Below are positions 15,550 to 22,255 of a stretch of DNA of 31,473 bases, piece by piece. How positions within the stretch are numbered: the first letter of the stretch is position 1; every line of letters starts with the position of its first letter. The stretch spans positions 1 to 31,473 of the forward strand of contig CALGAO010000146.1 of the NCBI GenBank assembly GCA_937957685.1, read 5' to 3'. The notes beneath the pieces were generated by a model. The model saw nothing but the letters and a program-made list of their open reading frames with translations. It did not search any database and was not told the DNA's origin. Origin of the DNA: an uncultured Paenibacillaceae bacterium (GTDB lineage: Bacteria > Bacillota > Bacilli > Paenibacillales > DA-C8). The position numbers were made by a program, and so were the translations under genes.

Positions 15550-15834
15550 ATGGCCAGAAGACGGCGTACGCCGCTTGTGCCTGAAGCGAAACATAAGCTG
15601 GAGCTGTTTCAGGCGCAGGTGATGAGAAATGCCGGATTTCCGGTCAATCCGGAGCGGCCGGATACGGTGAAGTATGAGGTGGCCAAGGCGATCGGCGTCG
15701 ATCTGAAGCCGGGCTACAACGGCAAGCTGAGCACGGAGGATGCGGGGAAGGTGGGAGGCCGCATAGGCGGCGCGATGGTCAAGGAGATGATCCGGCTTGC
15801 CCAGGAACAGCTGGCTCGCAAGCAGGGAAGTTGA
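15550..15834 (+). CDS. Alpha/beta-type small acid-soluble spore protein
   Basis: A 94-aa DNA-binding spore protein. Both family blocks are present: VKYEVAKAIGVDL (about 40-52, containing the germination-protease-type YE site) and GKVGGRIGGAMVKEMIRLAQEQL (about 67-89). It is longer than the usual 60-75 residues, with a basic N-terminal extension (MARRRRTPLVPEAKHK) and a short insert GYNGKLSTED between the blocks. Such proteins coat and protect DNA in the developing spore and are degraded during germination. Start ATG 15550 has AAAGGCAGG upstream. Expression under sigma-G is expected from the family, but I could not identify a convincing sigma-G promoter. Confidence 0.92.
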   Translation: MARRRRTPLVPEAKHKLELFQAQVMRNAGFPVNPERPDTVKYEVAKAIGVDLKPGYNGKLSTEDAGKVGGRIGGAMVKEMIRLAQEQLARKQGS

Positions 15835-15877
15835 ATGGAGCGAGATTGTCCGGCACCTGCACCGGCACCGGACAAGA

Positions 15878-15924
15878 AGGGGGTGTCCACTCAGGAAATT
15901 CTGATGCGTGGACACCCCTTGTTT
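15878..15924 (+). terminator. Terminator after the SASP gene
   Basis: GGGGTGTCCAC (15880-15890) pairs with GTGGACACCCC (15908-15918), followed by TTGTTTG. A second smaller hairpin, TTGTCCGG with CCGGACAA (about 15847-15874), precedes it. It may also serve the convergent DUF1128 gene. Confidence 0.75.
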
Positions 15925-15952
15925 GTGTGCAGCCTGTTGTCTGTATAGATGA

Positions 15953-16180
15953 TCAGGCCCTGTTGCGCAGCTGGCCGAGCTCGCTGACGATCGCTTCCAT
16001 CTCGTTGATGCTGAAGCGATCCTTGCTCATGACCAGCTCATAGATGTCGCGCACATCATCATAGCTGTCCAGACTGAATGCCTCCGGTCGCATCGCGGCG
16101 GCGGATGCCATCTTCAGCTTGGCGATGATCGCTTCGATCATATATTTGAGGTGGTCGGTCGTCTTGTGGTTGAGATCCAT
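15953..16180 (-). CDS. DUF1128 family protein (YfkK-like)
   Basis: A 75-aa cytoplasmic protein of unknown function, conserved in Bacillales. The characteristic segments are NHKTTDHLKYMIEAIIAKLKM, the MRPEAFSLDSYDDVRDIYELVM core and SINEMEAIVSELGQLR at the end, covering the whole length. ATG at 16180 is chosen because AGGA lies 8 bp upstream; the ATG at 16189 overlaps that Shine-Dalgarno. It is transcribed away from the SRAP gene end, separated by 160 bp that contain the 60-bp tandem repeats. Confidence 0.88.
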   Translation of the reverse strand: MDLNHKTTDHLKYMIEAIIAKLKMASAAAMRPEAFSLDSYDDVRDIYELVMSKDRFSINEMEAIVSELGQLRNRA

Positions 16181-16257
16181 GATATACATCCTTTCGGGGT
16201 TAAGGCTTGATCATATCTTCCATATCGTACCGTTGCCATGCAGGCCCGTCAAGTCAG

Positions 16258-16400
16258 GATTCCTCATCCTGCGGGATGGTTCGTGTATCGTGCGTTTCAT
16301 TTATGACTTGCGGCACGGATTCCTCATCCTGCGGGGTGGACTATGCGTCGCTCTCTTCCTTCATGACCTTCGGCCAGGATCTCTCATCCTGCGAAGCTGA
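16258..16400. repeat. Exact 60-bp tandem repeat overlapping the SRAP gene end
   Basis: Two full units (16258-16317, 16318-16377) and a partial third (16378-16400) have exactly 60-bp period. Best-conserved core: CTCATCCTGCGG at 16263, 16323 and (CTCATCCTGCGA) 16383. On the minus strand each unit encodes 20 residues with a QDE(E/R)S core in the SRAP frame. The SRAP stop codon (TAG at 16343-16341) lies inside the second unit. Confidence 0.85.
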
Positions 16401-17087
16401 CCGGGTAGCCGCCGCTTCCGCATAAGGCTCGATGCAGGCCGGCGAATCATTGGCCACATGGCCGACCATCGGATGCACCGGATACGCCTGCATATCCGCA
16501 TCCGGGTAGGGCTTCAATAGCGGCAGCAGGTCCGACAGCGACCGGATGCTCCGATCGAGCCAGTGCGATTCCGCCTCGCGCGGCAGGATGACCGGCATGC
16601 GGTCGTGGATGGCGCTCATCCATTCATTGGCTTCGGTGGTGATGATCGAGCAGGTGTGGATCGTCTGGCCGTCGGGACTGGTCCAGGTCTCATAGATGCC
16701 GGCCATCGCAAACAGCGGCCTGGAGCGCAGCATGATGCGCAGCGGCTGCTTGCCGCGGCCCGTCTGCCGCCATTCGTAGAAGCTGTCGGCCGGGATGAGG
16801 CAACGCCGCCGGAGCAGCGGCTCGCGGAAGGATCGCTTCTCGGCGATCGTCTCGGCGCGCGCATTGATCATCCGGTTGCCGATCTTAGGCGAATCGGCCC
16901 ATGGCGGCACCAGCCCCCAGCGCAGCTTGCCGGCGCGCCGCGCGCCGCTGCCGTCAGCGATGATCGCCGCGATGTCCTGTCCGGGCGCGATATTGTAACG
17001 CGGCTCGAACTTCAGCCGCACGGTCTGCACGTAGAAGAACGATGTCCATTCCTCTTCGGACACGGTCAGGGTGAAACGTCCGCACAT
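16341..17087 (-). CDS. SOS response-associated peptidase (SRAP/HMCES/YedK family)
   Basis: A 248-aa enzyme that forms a covalent DNA-protein crosslink with abasic sites in single-stranded DNA. The essential Cys2, exposed when Met1 is removed, is in MCGRFTL. The other active-site segments are YNIAPGQ (N and P conserved), the INARAETI segment, the catalytic Glu in SFYEW, and His in AIHDRMPVIL. ATG at 17087, the obligatory position, follows GGAGGCGACGAAC. The start lies 17 bp downstream of the lipid-kinase stop in the same direction, so they form an operon. The last 20 residues (SQDERSWPKVMKEESDA) are encoded by a tandem repeat, and the frame past the stop continues as more of the same repeat for 28 codons. 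Confidence 0.94.
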   Translation of the reverse strand: MCGRFTLTVSEEEWTSFFYVQTVRLKFEPRYNIAPGQDIAAIIADGSGARRAGKLRWGLVPPWADSPKIGNRMINARAETIAEKRSFREPLLRRRCLIPADSFYEWRQTGRGKQPLRIMLRSRPLFAMAGIYETWTSPDGQTIHTCSIITTEANEWMSAIHDRMPVILPREAESHWLDRSIRSLSDLLPLLKPYPDADMQAYPVHPMVGHVANDSPACIEPYAEAAATRSASQDERSWPKVMKEESDA

Positions 17088-17104
17088 GTTCGTCGCCTCC
17101 TCGA

Positions 17105-18148
17105 CTAGAGCGTTCCCGAACCTTCGGCCGGTCGCACGACCTGCAGATGACCGGGCACTAATTCCATGATTGCCGGCGTCTCTCCGGCATATTCGCCGTC
17201 CGCCTGAATCACGAGCGGCTTGTCCGACTCGACGCGAACGCTCCTGCCGCGCAGGAAGGTCACCGCCTTCAGGCTCGTGTGCGTCCCCTTGTACACGCGG
17301 GGGAAAGCAAACAGCAAACCAAGACGCGAGATGCCGCTGACGATGCAGACGTCCGCGGTTCCATCGTCCGGCCTGGCGTCGGGGACGATGCGCATCCCGC
17401 CGCCGAAGTAGCTGATGTTCGTGACGGCGCAGAACCACAGCTTGTCGAATCTCATCCGGCGTCCGTCAACGGTGACGACGGCGGTTCCTGGCCGATACTT
17501 CAGCAGCGCGCGCAGCAAGGTCAGCGGATAGACAAGCGAGCCGAGGCCGATGCGATTGAGCCATCGCTTGTACTTCGCTTCGAGCGTCAGCTTGATGACG
17601 AAACCGTCCAGGCCCGCGCCCAGACTGTTGATCGCCCAGATGTCGCCGAAGCGGAGCATGTCGAAGGGCGATCTGGGCGCGTGGTCACCGGAGGTGGAAG
17701 CAAGCGTCTCCATCAGCCGCCTCAGGGCTTCCTCCGGCTCGAACGGGATGCGAAGCGCACGAGCGAAGTCGTTGCCCGAGCCGGCGGGGATGTAGGCGAC
17801 CGGACAGCTGCTGGCCTGTTCCGACAATCCCTGCGCCACCTCATGCAGGGTTCCATCTCCGCCCACGGCGACGATGGCAAGCGGATGAAGCTCCGCCGAA
17901 CGGGCGGCCAGCTCGATGGCTTCCCTGGGTCCTGAGGTCATGAGGACTTCATAAGGGGTATGATCGCGCTGGAGGATGGACTCCAGTCTGTGCCATACCC
18001 TGCGTCCCTTTCCATTGCCGGCGACGGGATTGACGATGAAGAGCAGCTTTCGGCGCAGATCATGCAGATCGTTTGGATGGTGATGTTCCAAGGCTGATAT
18101 GCCTCCGCCTGACGAATCCGGGATAAGAGGGCGATCCGATTCGTCCAT
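17105..18148 (-). CDS. Diacylglycerol kinase family lipid kinase
   Basis: A 347-aa cytoplasmic enzyme of the DagK/YegS family that phosphorylates a lipid such as diacylglycerol using ATP. The sequence has VNPVAGNGKG, the nucleotide-binding GGDGTLHEV and PAGSGNDFARAL, all near the N-terminal domain, and a C-terminal domain with NISYFGGGMRIVPDARPDDG and the conserved QADGE. ATG at 18148 is uncertain because no ribosome-binding site precedes it; a start inside (near LHDLRRKLLFIVNP) or upstream is possible. A 23-bp palindrome just upstream (18158-18180) overlaps a TACAAT -10 element. It is followed directly by the SRAP gene. Confidence 0.88.
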   Translation of the reverse strand: MDESDRPLIPDSSGGGISALEHHHPNDLHDLRRKLLFIVNPVAGNGKGRRVWHRLESILQRDHTPYEVLMTSGPREAIELAARSAELHPLAIVAVGGDGTLHEVAQGLSEQASSCPVAYIPAGSGNDFARALRIPFEPEEALRRLMETLASTSGDHAPRSPFDMLRFGDIWAINSLGAGLDGFVIKLTLEAKYKRWLNRIGLGSLVYPLTLLRALLKYRPGTAVVTVDGRRMRFDKLWFCAVTNISYFGGGMRIVPDARPDDGTADVCIVSGISRLGLLFAFPRVYKGTHTSLKAVTFLRGRSVRVESDKPLVIQADGEYAGETPAIMELVPGHLQVVRPAEGSGTL

Positions 18149-18157
18149 AATGGTTAA

Positions 18158-18180
18158 AATATGGTCTATTGTACCATATT
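18158..18180 (-). promoter_or_regulatory. Operator-like palindrome over the lipid kinase/SRAP promoter
   Basis: AATATGGT (18158-18165), 7-bp spacer, ACCATATT (18173-18180): perfect 8-bp arms. On the minus strand the spacer contains TACAAT (18173-18168), a good -10. It is not a LexA box (no CGAAC-N4-GTTCG). The regulator is unknown. The TSS would be only about 13-20 bp from the ATG at 18148, consistent with the absence of a ribosome-binding site (possibly leaderless). Confidence 0.5.
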
Positions 18181-18256
18181 CCACGCTAGCGGAGGAGCCC
18201 TTATGTCTGGAGAAACAGGGGAACGACACCAGATTCAGGCCCAGGGCATCCTGTCA

Positions 18257-18571
18257 TCAACCGCCGAAGGCGTCGCGGAACGCCCTGGCCAGTGCGGCGG
18301 CATCGACCTCCCAGATGGCGGCGATGTCCCCGGCCACCTCTTGTTCGAACCAGTCAGCGAGAACCTTGCGATTGCTGCCGTTCTCATGGATCCACAGGAG
18401 GTTGCCGACGACCTTGCGGAAATACAGCTTCTCCGCCTCCTCCACCTTCTCCTTCGGCACCCACAGGTTCATTCGTTTGCGCGTCCGGTACAGCTCCTTG
18501 CTGCAGGCGCGGCGGATCCCCCTTGCTGTCGGGAGCGGCCTGGCATGTTTGTCATTGGCGAACTTGTGCAA
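18257..18571 (-). CDS. Conserved hypothetical protein, 104 aa
   Basis: A 104-aa basic soluble protein starting MHKFANDKHARPLPTARGIRR. The central part (about 32-73), MNLWVPKEKVEEAEKLYFRKV then WIHENGSNRKVLADWF, looks mostly helical, with no membrane segment and no recognised motif. The start is TTG at 18571, with GGAGAGGAGG 11 bp upstream; the closer ATG at 18578 is out of frame and gives only eight codons. It precedes the lipid kinase gene in the same direction with 108 bp between them. I believe similar proteins occur in Paenibacillaceae, some named dehydrogenase without support; I assign no function. Confidence 0.75.
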   Translation of the reverse strand: MHKFANDKHARPLPTARGIRRACSKELYRTRKRMNLWVPKEKVEEAEKLYFRKVVGNLLWIHENGSNRKVLADWFEQEVAGDIAAIWEVDAAALARAFRDAFGG

Positions 18572-18646
18572 GATGCATAACGCCTCCTCTCCTGATACCT
18601 AAATGTATGCATGGGAGAAGGAGGCGGTGACCCGGTTAACCTTGCT

Positions 18647-19093
18647 TCAGCCTACGACGAGATAGCCGACCATCGGCACGAGGTTGGAAGTCTCGTCATG
18701 AGTTTCGCAGAGGATGCGGAAGGTGCCTTTTTTGTTCGCTGTGAAGGTGACGGATGTGGCCTCGCCTTTGCTGACGTGATCCTGGATATTGTAGCCGTCG
18801 ATGACGATCGAATGATGCGCTCCGTGCAAGCCATGGAAGGTTAGCGTCACACGCTGTCCATGCTGCACATAGATCGTGCCGGGATCGAAGCGGTAGATCT
18901 CATATGCCTTGCCGTCCTTGGTGGAGCCTTCATACTCGACGATCGCGATGTGATACTCCGCTGTGGTCGCGGCCACGGGCACCGCTTCATTTCCGAGCAA
19001 CGAACGCACATAGAATGTCCCGATCACCGCAGCAACGAGCAGGATGCCGACCAGGATGAGCGTCGAGCGCCGCAGAACGAAAATCTTGGTCAT
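18647..19093 (-). CDS. Membrane-anchored cupredoxin (type 1 copper protein)
   Basis: A 148-aa protein with an N-terminal membrane anchor or signal (residues 9-32, STLILVGILLVAAVIGTFYV) and an external cupredoxin domain. Likely copper ligands are H93 or H94 (GAHHS), C129 (RILCETH), H132 and M141 (PMVGYLVV), the His-Cys-His-Met set of blue copper sites. It should carry electrons or bind copper outside the membrane. ATG at 19093 follows AAAGGAGGGAG. There is no cytochrome or oxidase gene next to it. It is a stand-alone gene downstream of a small membrane-protein gene and its terminator. Confidence 0.88.
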   Translation of the reverse strand: MTKIFVLRRSTLILVGILLVAAVIGTFYVRSLLGNEAVPVAATTAEYHIAIVEYEGSTKDGKAYEIYRFDPGTIYVQHGQRVTLTFHGLHGAHHSIVIDGYNIQDHVSKGEATSVTFTANKKGTFRILCETHDETSNLVPMVGYLVVG

Positions 19094-19192
19094 CAGTTTA
19101 CTCCCTCCTTTGCTTCAGATGTGTACATGCCGTTAGTTCATATGTATGTCGCGCGTGGGCAAGACATGCCGGTGTCTCATCCATTAGCGCGC

Positions 19193-19219
19193 AAAAAAAC
19201 CGCCTTCCCTTGAAGGCGG
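19193..19219 (-). terminator. Terminator after the small membrane protein gene
   Basis: On the minus strand CCGCCTTC (19219-19212) pairs with GAAGGCGG (19207-19200) and is followed by seven T's (A's at 19193-19199): a canonical Rho-independent terminator just after the stop at 19236. Confidence 0.88.
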
Positions 19220-19235
19220 CTGCCGTTTCCGTCTG

Positions 19236-19418
19236 CTAATGGGACGCCAGGCTGCTCCATACGATCACCGTCACCAGAAAGGCAAACATGATGGCTCCCC
19301 AGCCCGTATGATTGGCGGTGTCCTGGTCACCATTTCGGATCTTCTTCGCAAGGGCGACACAGTTGACAAAAAAGATCATCGCCACGATCGGCGTCAAAAA
19401 GGCAATAATAGCCAGCAT
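19236..19418 (-). CDS. Small two-helix membrane protein, 60 aa
   Basis: A 60-aa hydrophobic protein with two predicted transmembrane helices: residues 2-22 (AIIAFLTPIVAMIFFVNCVAL) and 43-58 (AIMFAFLVTVIVWSSLA), joined by a charged loop (AKKIRNGDQDTANHTGWG). ATG at 19418 is preceded by GGAGGTG with 5-bp spacing, the best ribosome-binding site here. A longer frame starting at 19889 runs antisense to the MBL gene and is rejected. Followed by a perfect terminator, so it is its own transcription unit. Function unknown. Confidence 0.75.
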   Translation of the reverse strand: MLAIIAFLTPIVAMIFFVNCVALAKKIRNGDQDTANHTGWGAIMFAFLVTVIVWSSLASH

Positions 19419-19578
19419 CCTCGCACCTCCCATCCACTTTGGCGCCACGTATGCCCTAATCTTACCAGGAACAGGCGAAGATGTCACCAGTTGCAGCCGG
19501 ACTTGAAGCGGGCCGGAATTTTCGATAACATGATCACATTGGATAATGGAACGGCCAGGATCAAGGAGGAATGGACAG

Positions 19579-20208
19579 ATGCTCAAGGTGGAAAGCTTCG
19601 CGCTCGGTCCGCTGGAGACCAATGCATACCTGATCATGACGGAGGATGAGCGCAAGGGGATCATCATCGATCCGGGCATGGAGCCCGAAAGGTTGCTGGA
19701 GCGCATACGCCATATCGAGATCGAGGCGGTGCTGCTGACGCATGCGCATTTTGACCATATCGGCGGGGTGGAGGCGGTGCGCACGAGCAAGGGCTGCCCG
19801 GTATACGTGCATGAGGTGGAGCAGGAATGGCTGACGAACGCCGAGCTGAACGGTTCGCTGCTCTGGCCGGAGCTGGGCGGCGCGATCACGACTTCGGCGG
19901 CAGAGCGTTTGCTGAGAGGAGGAGAGCAGCTCGTCCTGCTGGGGGAAACCTTCGATGTCTGCCATACGCCAGGGCATTCTCCGGGCAGCGTGAGCTACCA
20001 TCTGAAGTCGCAGAAGCTGCTGTTCGGCGGCGATGTGCTGTTCCGCATGTCCGTCGGCCGCACGGATCTTCCCGGAGGCAGCTCGCGCGAGCTGTATGCC
20101 TCCATCCATGACAAGCTGTTCCTGCTTGAGGAGGATACGCAGGTGCTGCCAGGTCATGGGCCGGCGACGACGATCGGGTATGAGAAGCGGTACAATCCGT
20201 ATGTCTGA
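19579..20208 (+). CDS. MBL-fold metallo-hydrolase (glyoxalase II-like)
   Basis: A 209-aa metallo-beta-lactamase-fold enzyme. The signature HAHFDHIGG supplies H55, H57, D59 and H60. HTPGHSPGS contributes the next metal-binding His, FGGDVLF the bridging Asp and PGHGP the last His. It resembles YqgX-type proteins, proposed to hydrolyse thioesters such as S-lactoyl-thiols (glyoxalase II) or bacillithiol-type conjugates. ATG at 19579 has AAGGAGGA 8 bp upstream; the upstream frame from 19546 has no ribosome-binding site. No other glyoxalase gene is near. Confidence 0.93.
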   Translation: MLKVESFALGPLETNAYLIMTEDERKGIIIDPGMEPERLLERIRHIEIEAVLLTHAHFDHIGGVEAVRTSKGCPVYVHEVEQEWLTNAELNGSLLWPELGGAITTSAAERLLRGGEQLVLLGETFDVCHTPGHSPGSVSYHLKSQKLLFGGDVLFRMSVGRTDLPGGSSRELYASIHDKLFLLEEDTQVLPGHGPATTIGYEKRYNPYV

Positions 20209-20357
20209 GATCGGGAAGGCGGCGCAGCGGGTCAGATCATGGACAGGCATGATTCGTCGAAAAAATGCGCTCCACATATAGACAAACAGCTGAAGATCTG
20301 GTAATATTTCCTTACTAATACAAAATCCATGATGTTGAATAGGTTTCTGGTTTGCGA

Positions 20358-20403
20358 AGGACGCATAACCTGGGCTTGGATGCCCGGATTGCGTCCTTTT
20401 TTT
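20358..20403 (+). terminator. Rho-independent terminator in the gap before the Tad locus
   Basis: AAGGACGCA (about 20358-20366) pairs with TGCGTCCTT (about 20390-20398) and an inner CCTGGGC/GCCCGG stem continues the helix; a run of seven T's ends near 20403. It lies 150 bp after the MBL stop, so it may end that transcript or a separate small RNA starting near 20290. Confidence 0.75.
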
Positions 20404-20443
20404 GTCGTATAGAATTTATCACCTCCATAAATTCCAGTACGAC
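20404..20443. other. Long stem-loop with CACCTCC loop
   Basis: GTCGTA plus GAATTTAT (20404-20409, 20412-20419) pairs with ATAAATTC and TACGAC (20427-20434, 20438-20443). The loop is CACCTCC, complementary to a Shine-Dalgarno; on the opposite strand the loop reads GGAGGTG. Further hairpins GTCCTTAAAGGAC and CTTGGCGCTGGCCAAG follow at about 20470-20500. Besides this terminator and these structures, 20209-20539 holds no gene. Confidence 0.5.
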
Positions 20444-20539
20444 ATAAGAAATACGAAGCTATCCCCTGCGTCCTTAAAGGACTTGGCGCTGGCCAAGTAT
20501 TTCTTTACTTATTCAGACCTGTAACGGGAGTGATGGAAG

Positions 20540-21268
20540 TTGCGCATTCGCCGACTGATCGTCAGTCTGATCTCCGCCTTGGCCGCCGCAGCGCTGGTGT
20601 ACGCGGTGTACGTCGTCCTGCTGAGGCAGGTGGAGCTTCAGGAGACCGTGCAAGTCGTCGTGCCGAAGCAGTTTCTCGCAGCCGGCACGGTGCTCACCGA
20701 GCAGCTGCTGGAGCATCGGAATCTGGCCAGGGCGGGGCTCAATGAGCAGATGCTCACCTCCCTGAGCGATGCTGTCGGCAAGCAGACGCTGGTGCCGCTG
20801 GGAGCGGGAGAGCCGCTGCTCGCCTGGAAGCTGACGGCGCTCATGCTGCTGCCTACAGCGGGTGAGGCTTCGTTCGAGATCCCCCGCGAGTACATCCGCT
20901 CCATCTCCAGCGGCATCAGGCCGGGCGACCGCGTCCGCATCTATCTCTCCAGCGAGTGGGGGCGAAGATTGCTGGCCGAGGATGTGGTGGTCGCTTCCGT
21001 CAAGCTGTCGGACAGCGGGCGCGACGGATCGGACGCGCTGGGCGCCGGACAGGAAGCGGACAATCGCCGAAGCCTGCTGGCCTTGCGGGATGGGAGACAG
21101 ATCGAGCGCATCAATCTGAACCTGACGGAAGACCAGTGGCTGGCGATCGACCGGGCCTGCCAGGGAGCAGAGGGGGGCAGGCTGATCATCGCCCTGCCCG
21201 GCGGACAGGATCCGCTCGCTTCGGGGCAATCATCGAAAGGATGGGAAGATCATGAGCGCGATACGTGA
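20540..21268 (+). CDS. cpaB: CpaB/RcpC-like SAF-domain protein of a Tad-type locus
   Basis: A 242-aa protein with one N-terminal transmembrane helix (about 7-28) and an SAF domain (about 38-110: VQVVVPKQFLAAGTVLTEQLLE, then AGEPLLAWKL). The segment GIRPGDRVRIYLSSEWG is the usual RcpC/CpaB second block. In Tad systems this protein joins the pilus machine to the cell envelope, where in Gram-negatives it meets the secretin; no secretin is expected in a monoderm. The start is TTG at 20540, with GGGAG 9 bp upstream. It overlaps the next gene by 17 bp, so translation is coupled. It begins the Tad-like operon. Confidence 0.85.
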   Translation: MRIRRLIVSLISALAAAALVYAVYVVLLRQVELQETVQVVVPKQFLAAGTVLTEQLLEHRNLARAGLNEQMLTSLSDAVGKQTLVPLGAGEPLLAWKLTALMLLPTAGEASFEIPREYIRSISSGIRPGDRVRIYLSSEWGRRLLAEDVVVASVKLSDSGRDGSDALGAGQEADNRRSLLALRDGRQIERINLNLTEDQWLAIDRACQGAEGGRLIIALPGGQDPLASGQSSKGWEDHERDT

Positions 21269-22118
21269 GGCGACCTATTCGAACCTGGTCATGTTCTGCG
21301 GCACGACGCCGAATATCGGCACGACCGCAGCGGCATTTGGCGCAGCGTTCGCCCTGGCGGCCGGAGCCGGTGGTCTGAGCGTCGCCTACCTGTGCCTGAA
21401 CCTGAAGAGCTCCAAGATTGGCCGGTACATCGGCCGCGCGGCACCGGAGGCGGGACTTGGCGCGCTGCGCATCGATCTGAAGGCGCGCACGCTGACGCCT
21501 GAACGTCTCGAGAAGCATGGCCTGAGGGTCAAGGGGATGCCGAATCTGAGCGTGCTGACCGGCAACACGCAGCGAGCCCAGGCGGAGCTGTACGAGCCGG
21601 AGGATATCGAGCATTTGTTGCATACGGCCACCCGGACGTATGACATCTGTGTCGCGGACTGTCACGCATACTGGGACAATGCCGCCACGATCGTCACCGC
21701 CCTTCGCGCCGGCATGAAGCTGCTGGTCACGATGCCGCGGCTGGATGCGTTCCAGGACGATTATCAGGCATGGATCGCGGAGACGGCGTACCTGTTCGAC
21801 ATCGCCCCGCAGGAATTCGAGCTCGTCCTCGCGCAGACGGGGCTGTACCCGGATGAATACCGGTTGGGCGAGATCGAGCAGGTGACGCGGCTGGCGGTTG
21901 CGGGCGCGCTCCCATACGACCGGCACATGGCGCTGGAGATGCAGCGAGGCAGGCTGCATGAGTGGCTGCTGCAGGATGCGGCGCTGAAGACCGTGGAGAA
22001 AATAGCACGACGCATCGCCGATCGCCTCGGAGTGAGCTGGGAGCCGCCGGGCGAGAAGCGGCTGCTGGCAAGGTGGCGTCTGCGCGCGGTCAAACGGAGG
22101 GTGGAGGTGCAACCATGA
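21252..22118 (+). CDS. TadZ/CpaE-like protein with a degenerate P-loop
   Basis: A 288-aa protein of MinD/ParA-like fold. The N-terminal NLVMFCGTTPNIGTTAAAFGAAFALA aligns with the deviant Walker A region of CpaE/TadZ, but both lysines of the KGGxGK-type motif are replaced: the order here is G-T-T-P-N-I-G-T-T. The Walker B-like segment is VADCHAY. TadZ proteins position the Tad machine at a cell pole, and some members lack ATPase activity, so an inactive scaffold is plausible. It overlaps the SAF-protein gene by 17 bp. Assignment rests on fold-like features and position, not on a strong motif. Confidence 0.72.
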   Translation: MSAIREATYSNLVMFCGTTPNIGTTAAAFGAAFALAAGAGGLSVAYLCLNLKSSKIGRYIGRAAPEAGLGALRIDLKARTLTPERLEKHGLRVKGMPNLSVLTGNTQRAQAELYEPEDIEHLLHTATRTYDICVADCHAYWDNAATIVTALRAGMKLLVTMPRLDAFQDDYQAWIAETAYLFDIAPQEFELVLAQTGLYPDEYRLGEIEQVTRLAVAGALPYDRHMALEMQRGRLHEWLLQDAALKTVEKIARRIADRLGVSWEPPGEKRLLARWRLRAVKRRVEVQP

Positions 22119-22255
22119 ACGGACAAGCGTCATTCGTTTGCGGGGCGGTTGGTCTCGGACAGGGCATGCGGGTGCGAGCGCGGCAACAAATGGCCAGGCA
22201 ACGACCGGATGCCGAGCCATCGCATGCAAGCGGGGCGATGGAGGTGGAGCCATGA
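22115..22255 (+). CDS. Possible 46-residue protein in the start duplication before cpaF
   Basis: ATG at 22115, with GGAGG upstream, opens a 46-codon frame that overlaps both the TadZ-like stop (4-bp ATGA-type overlap region at 22115-22118) and the cpaF start (ATGA at 22252-22255). Its first five codons, MNGQA, are identical to the start of cpaF, because the translation-start region is duplicated 137 bp apart. The product is Arg/Gln/Ala-rich with no motif. It may be a coupling leader or a decayed duplicate rather than a functional protein. Confidence 0.45.
   Translation: MNGQASFVCGAVGLGQGMRVRARQQMARQRPDAEPSHASGAMEVEP

Noticed and set aside
20281..20520. A c-di-GMP or other known riboswitch before the Tad operon
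   Set aside because: The hairpins do not match the conserved bases of any riboswitch class I can recall, so it is described only as structured DNA.
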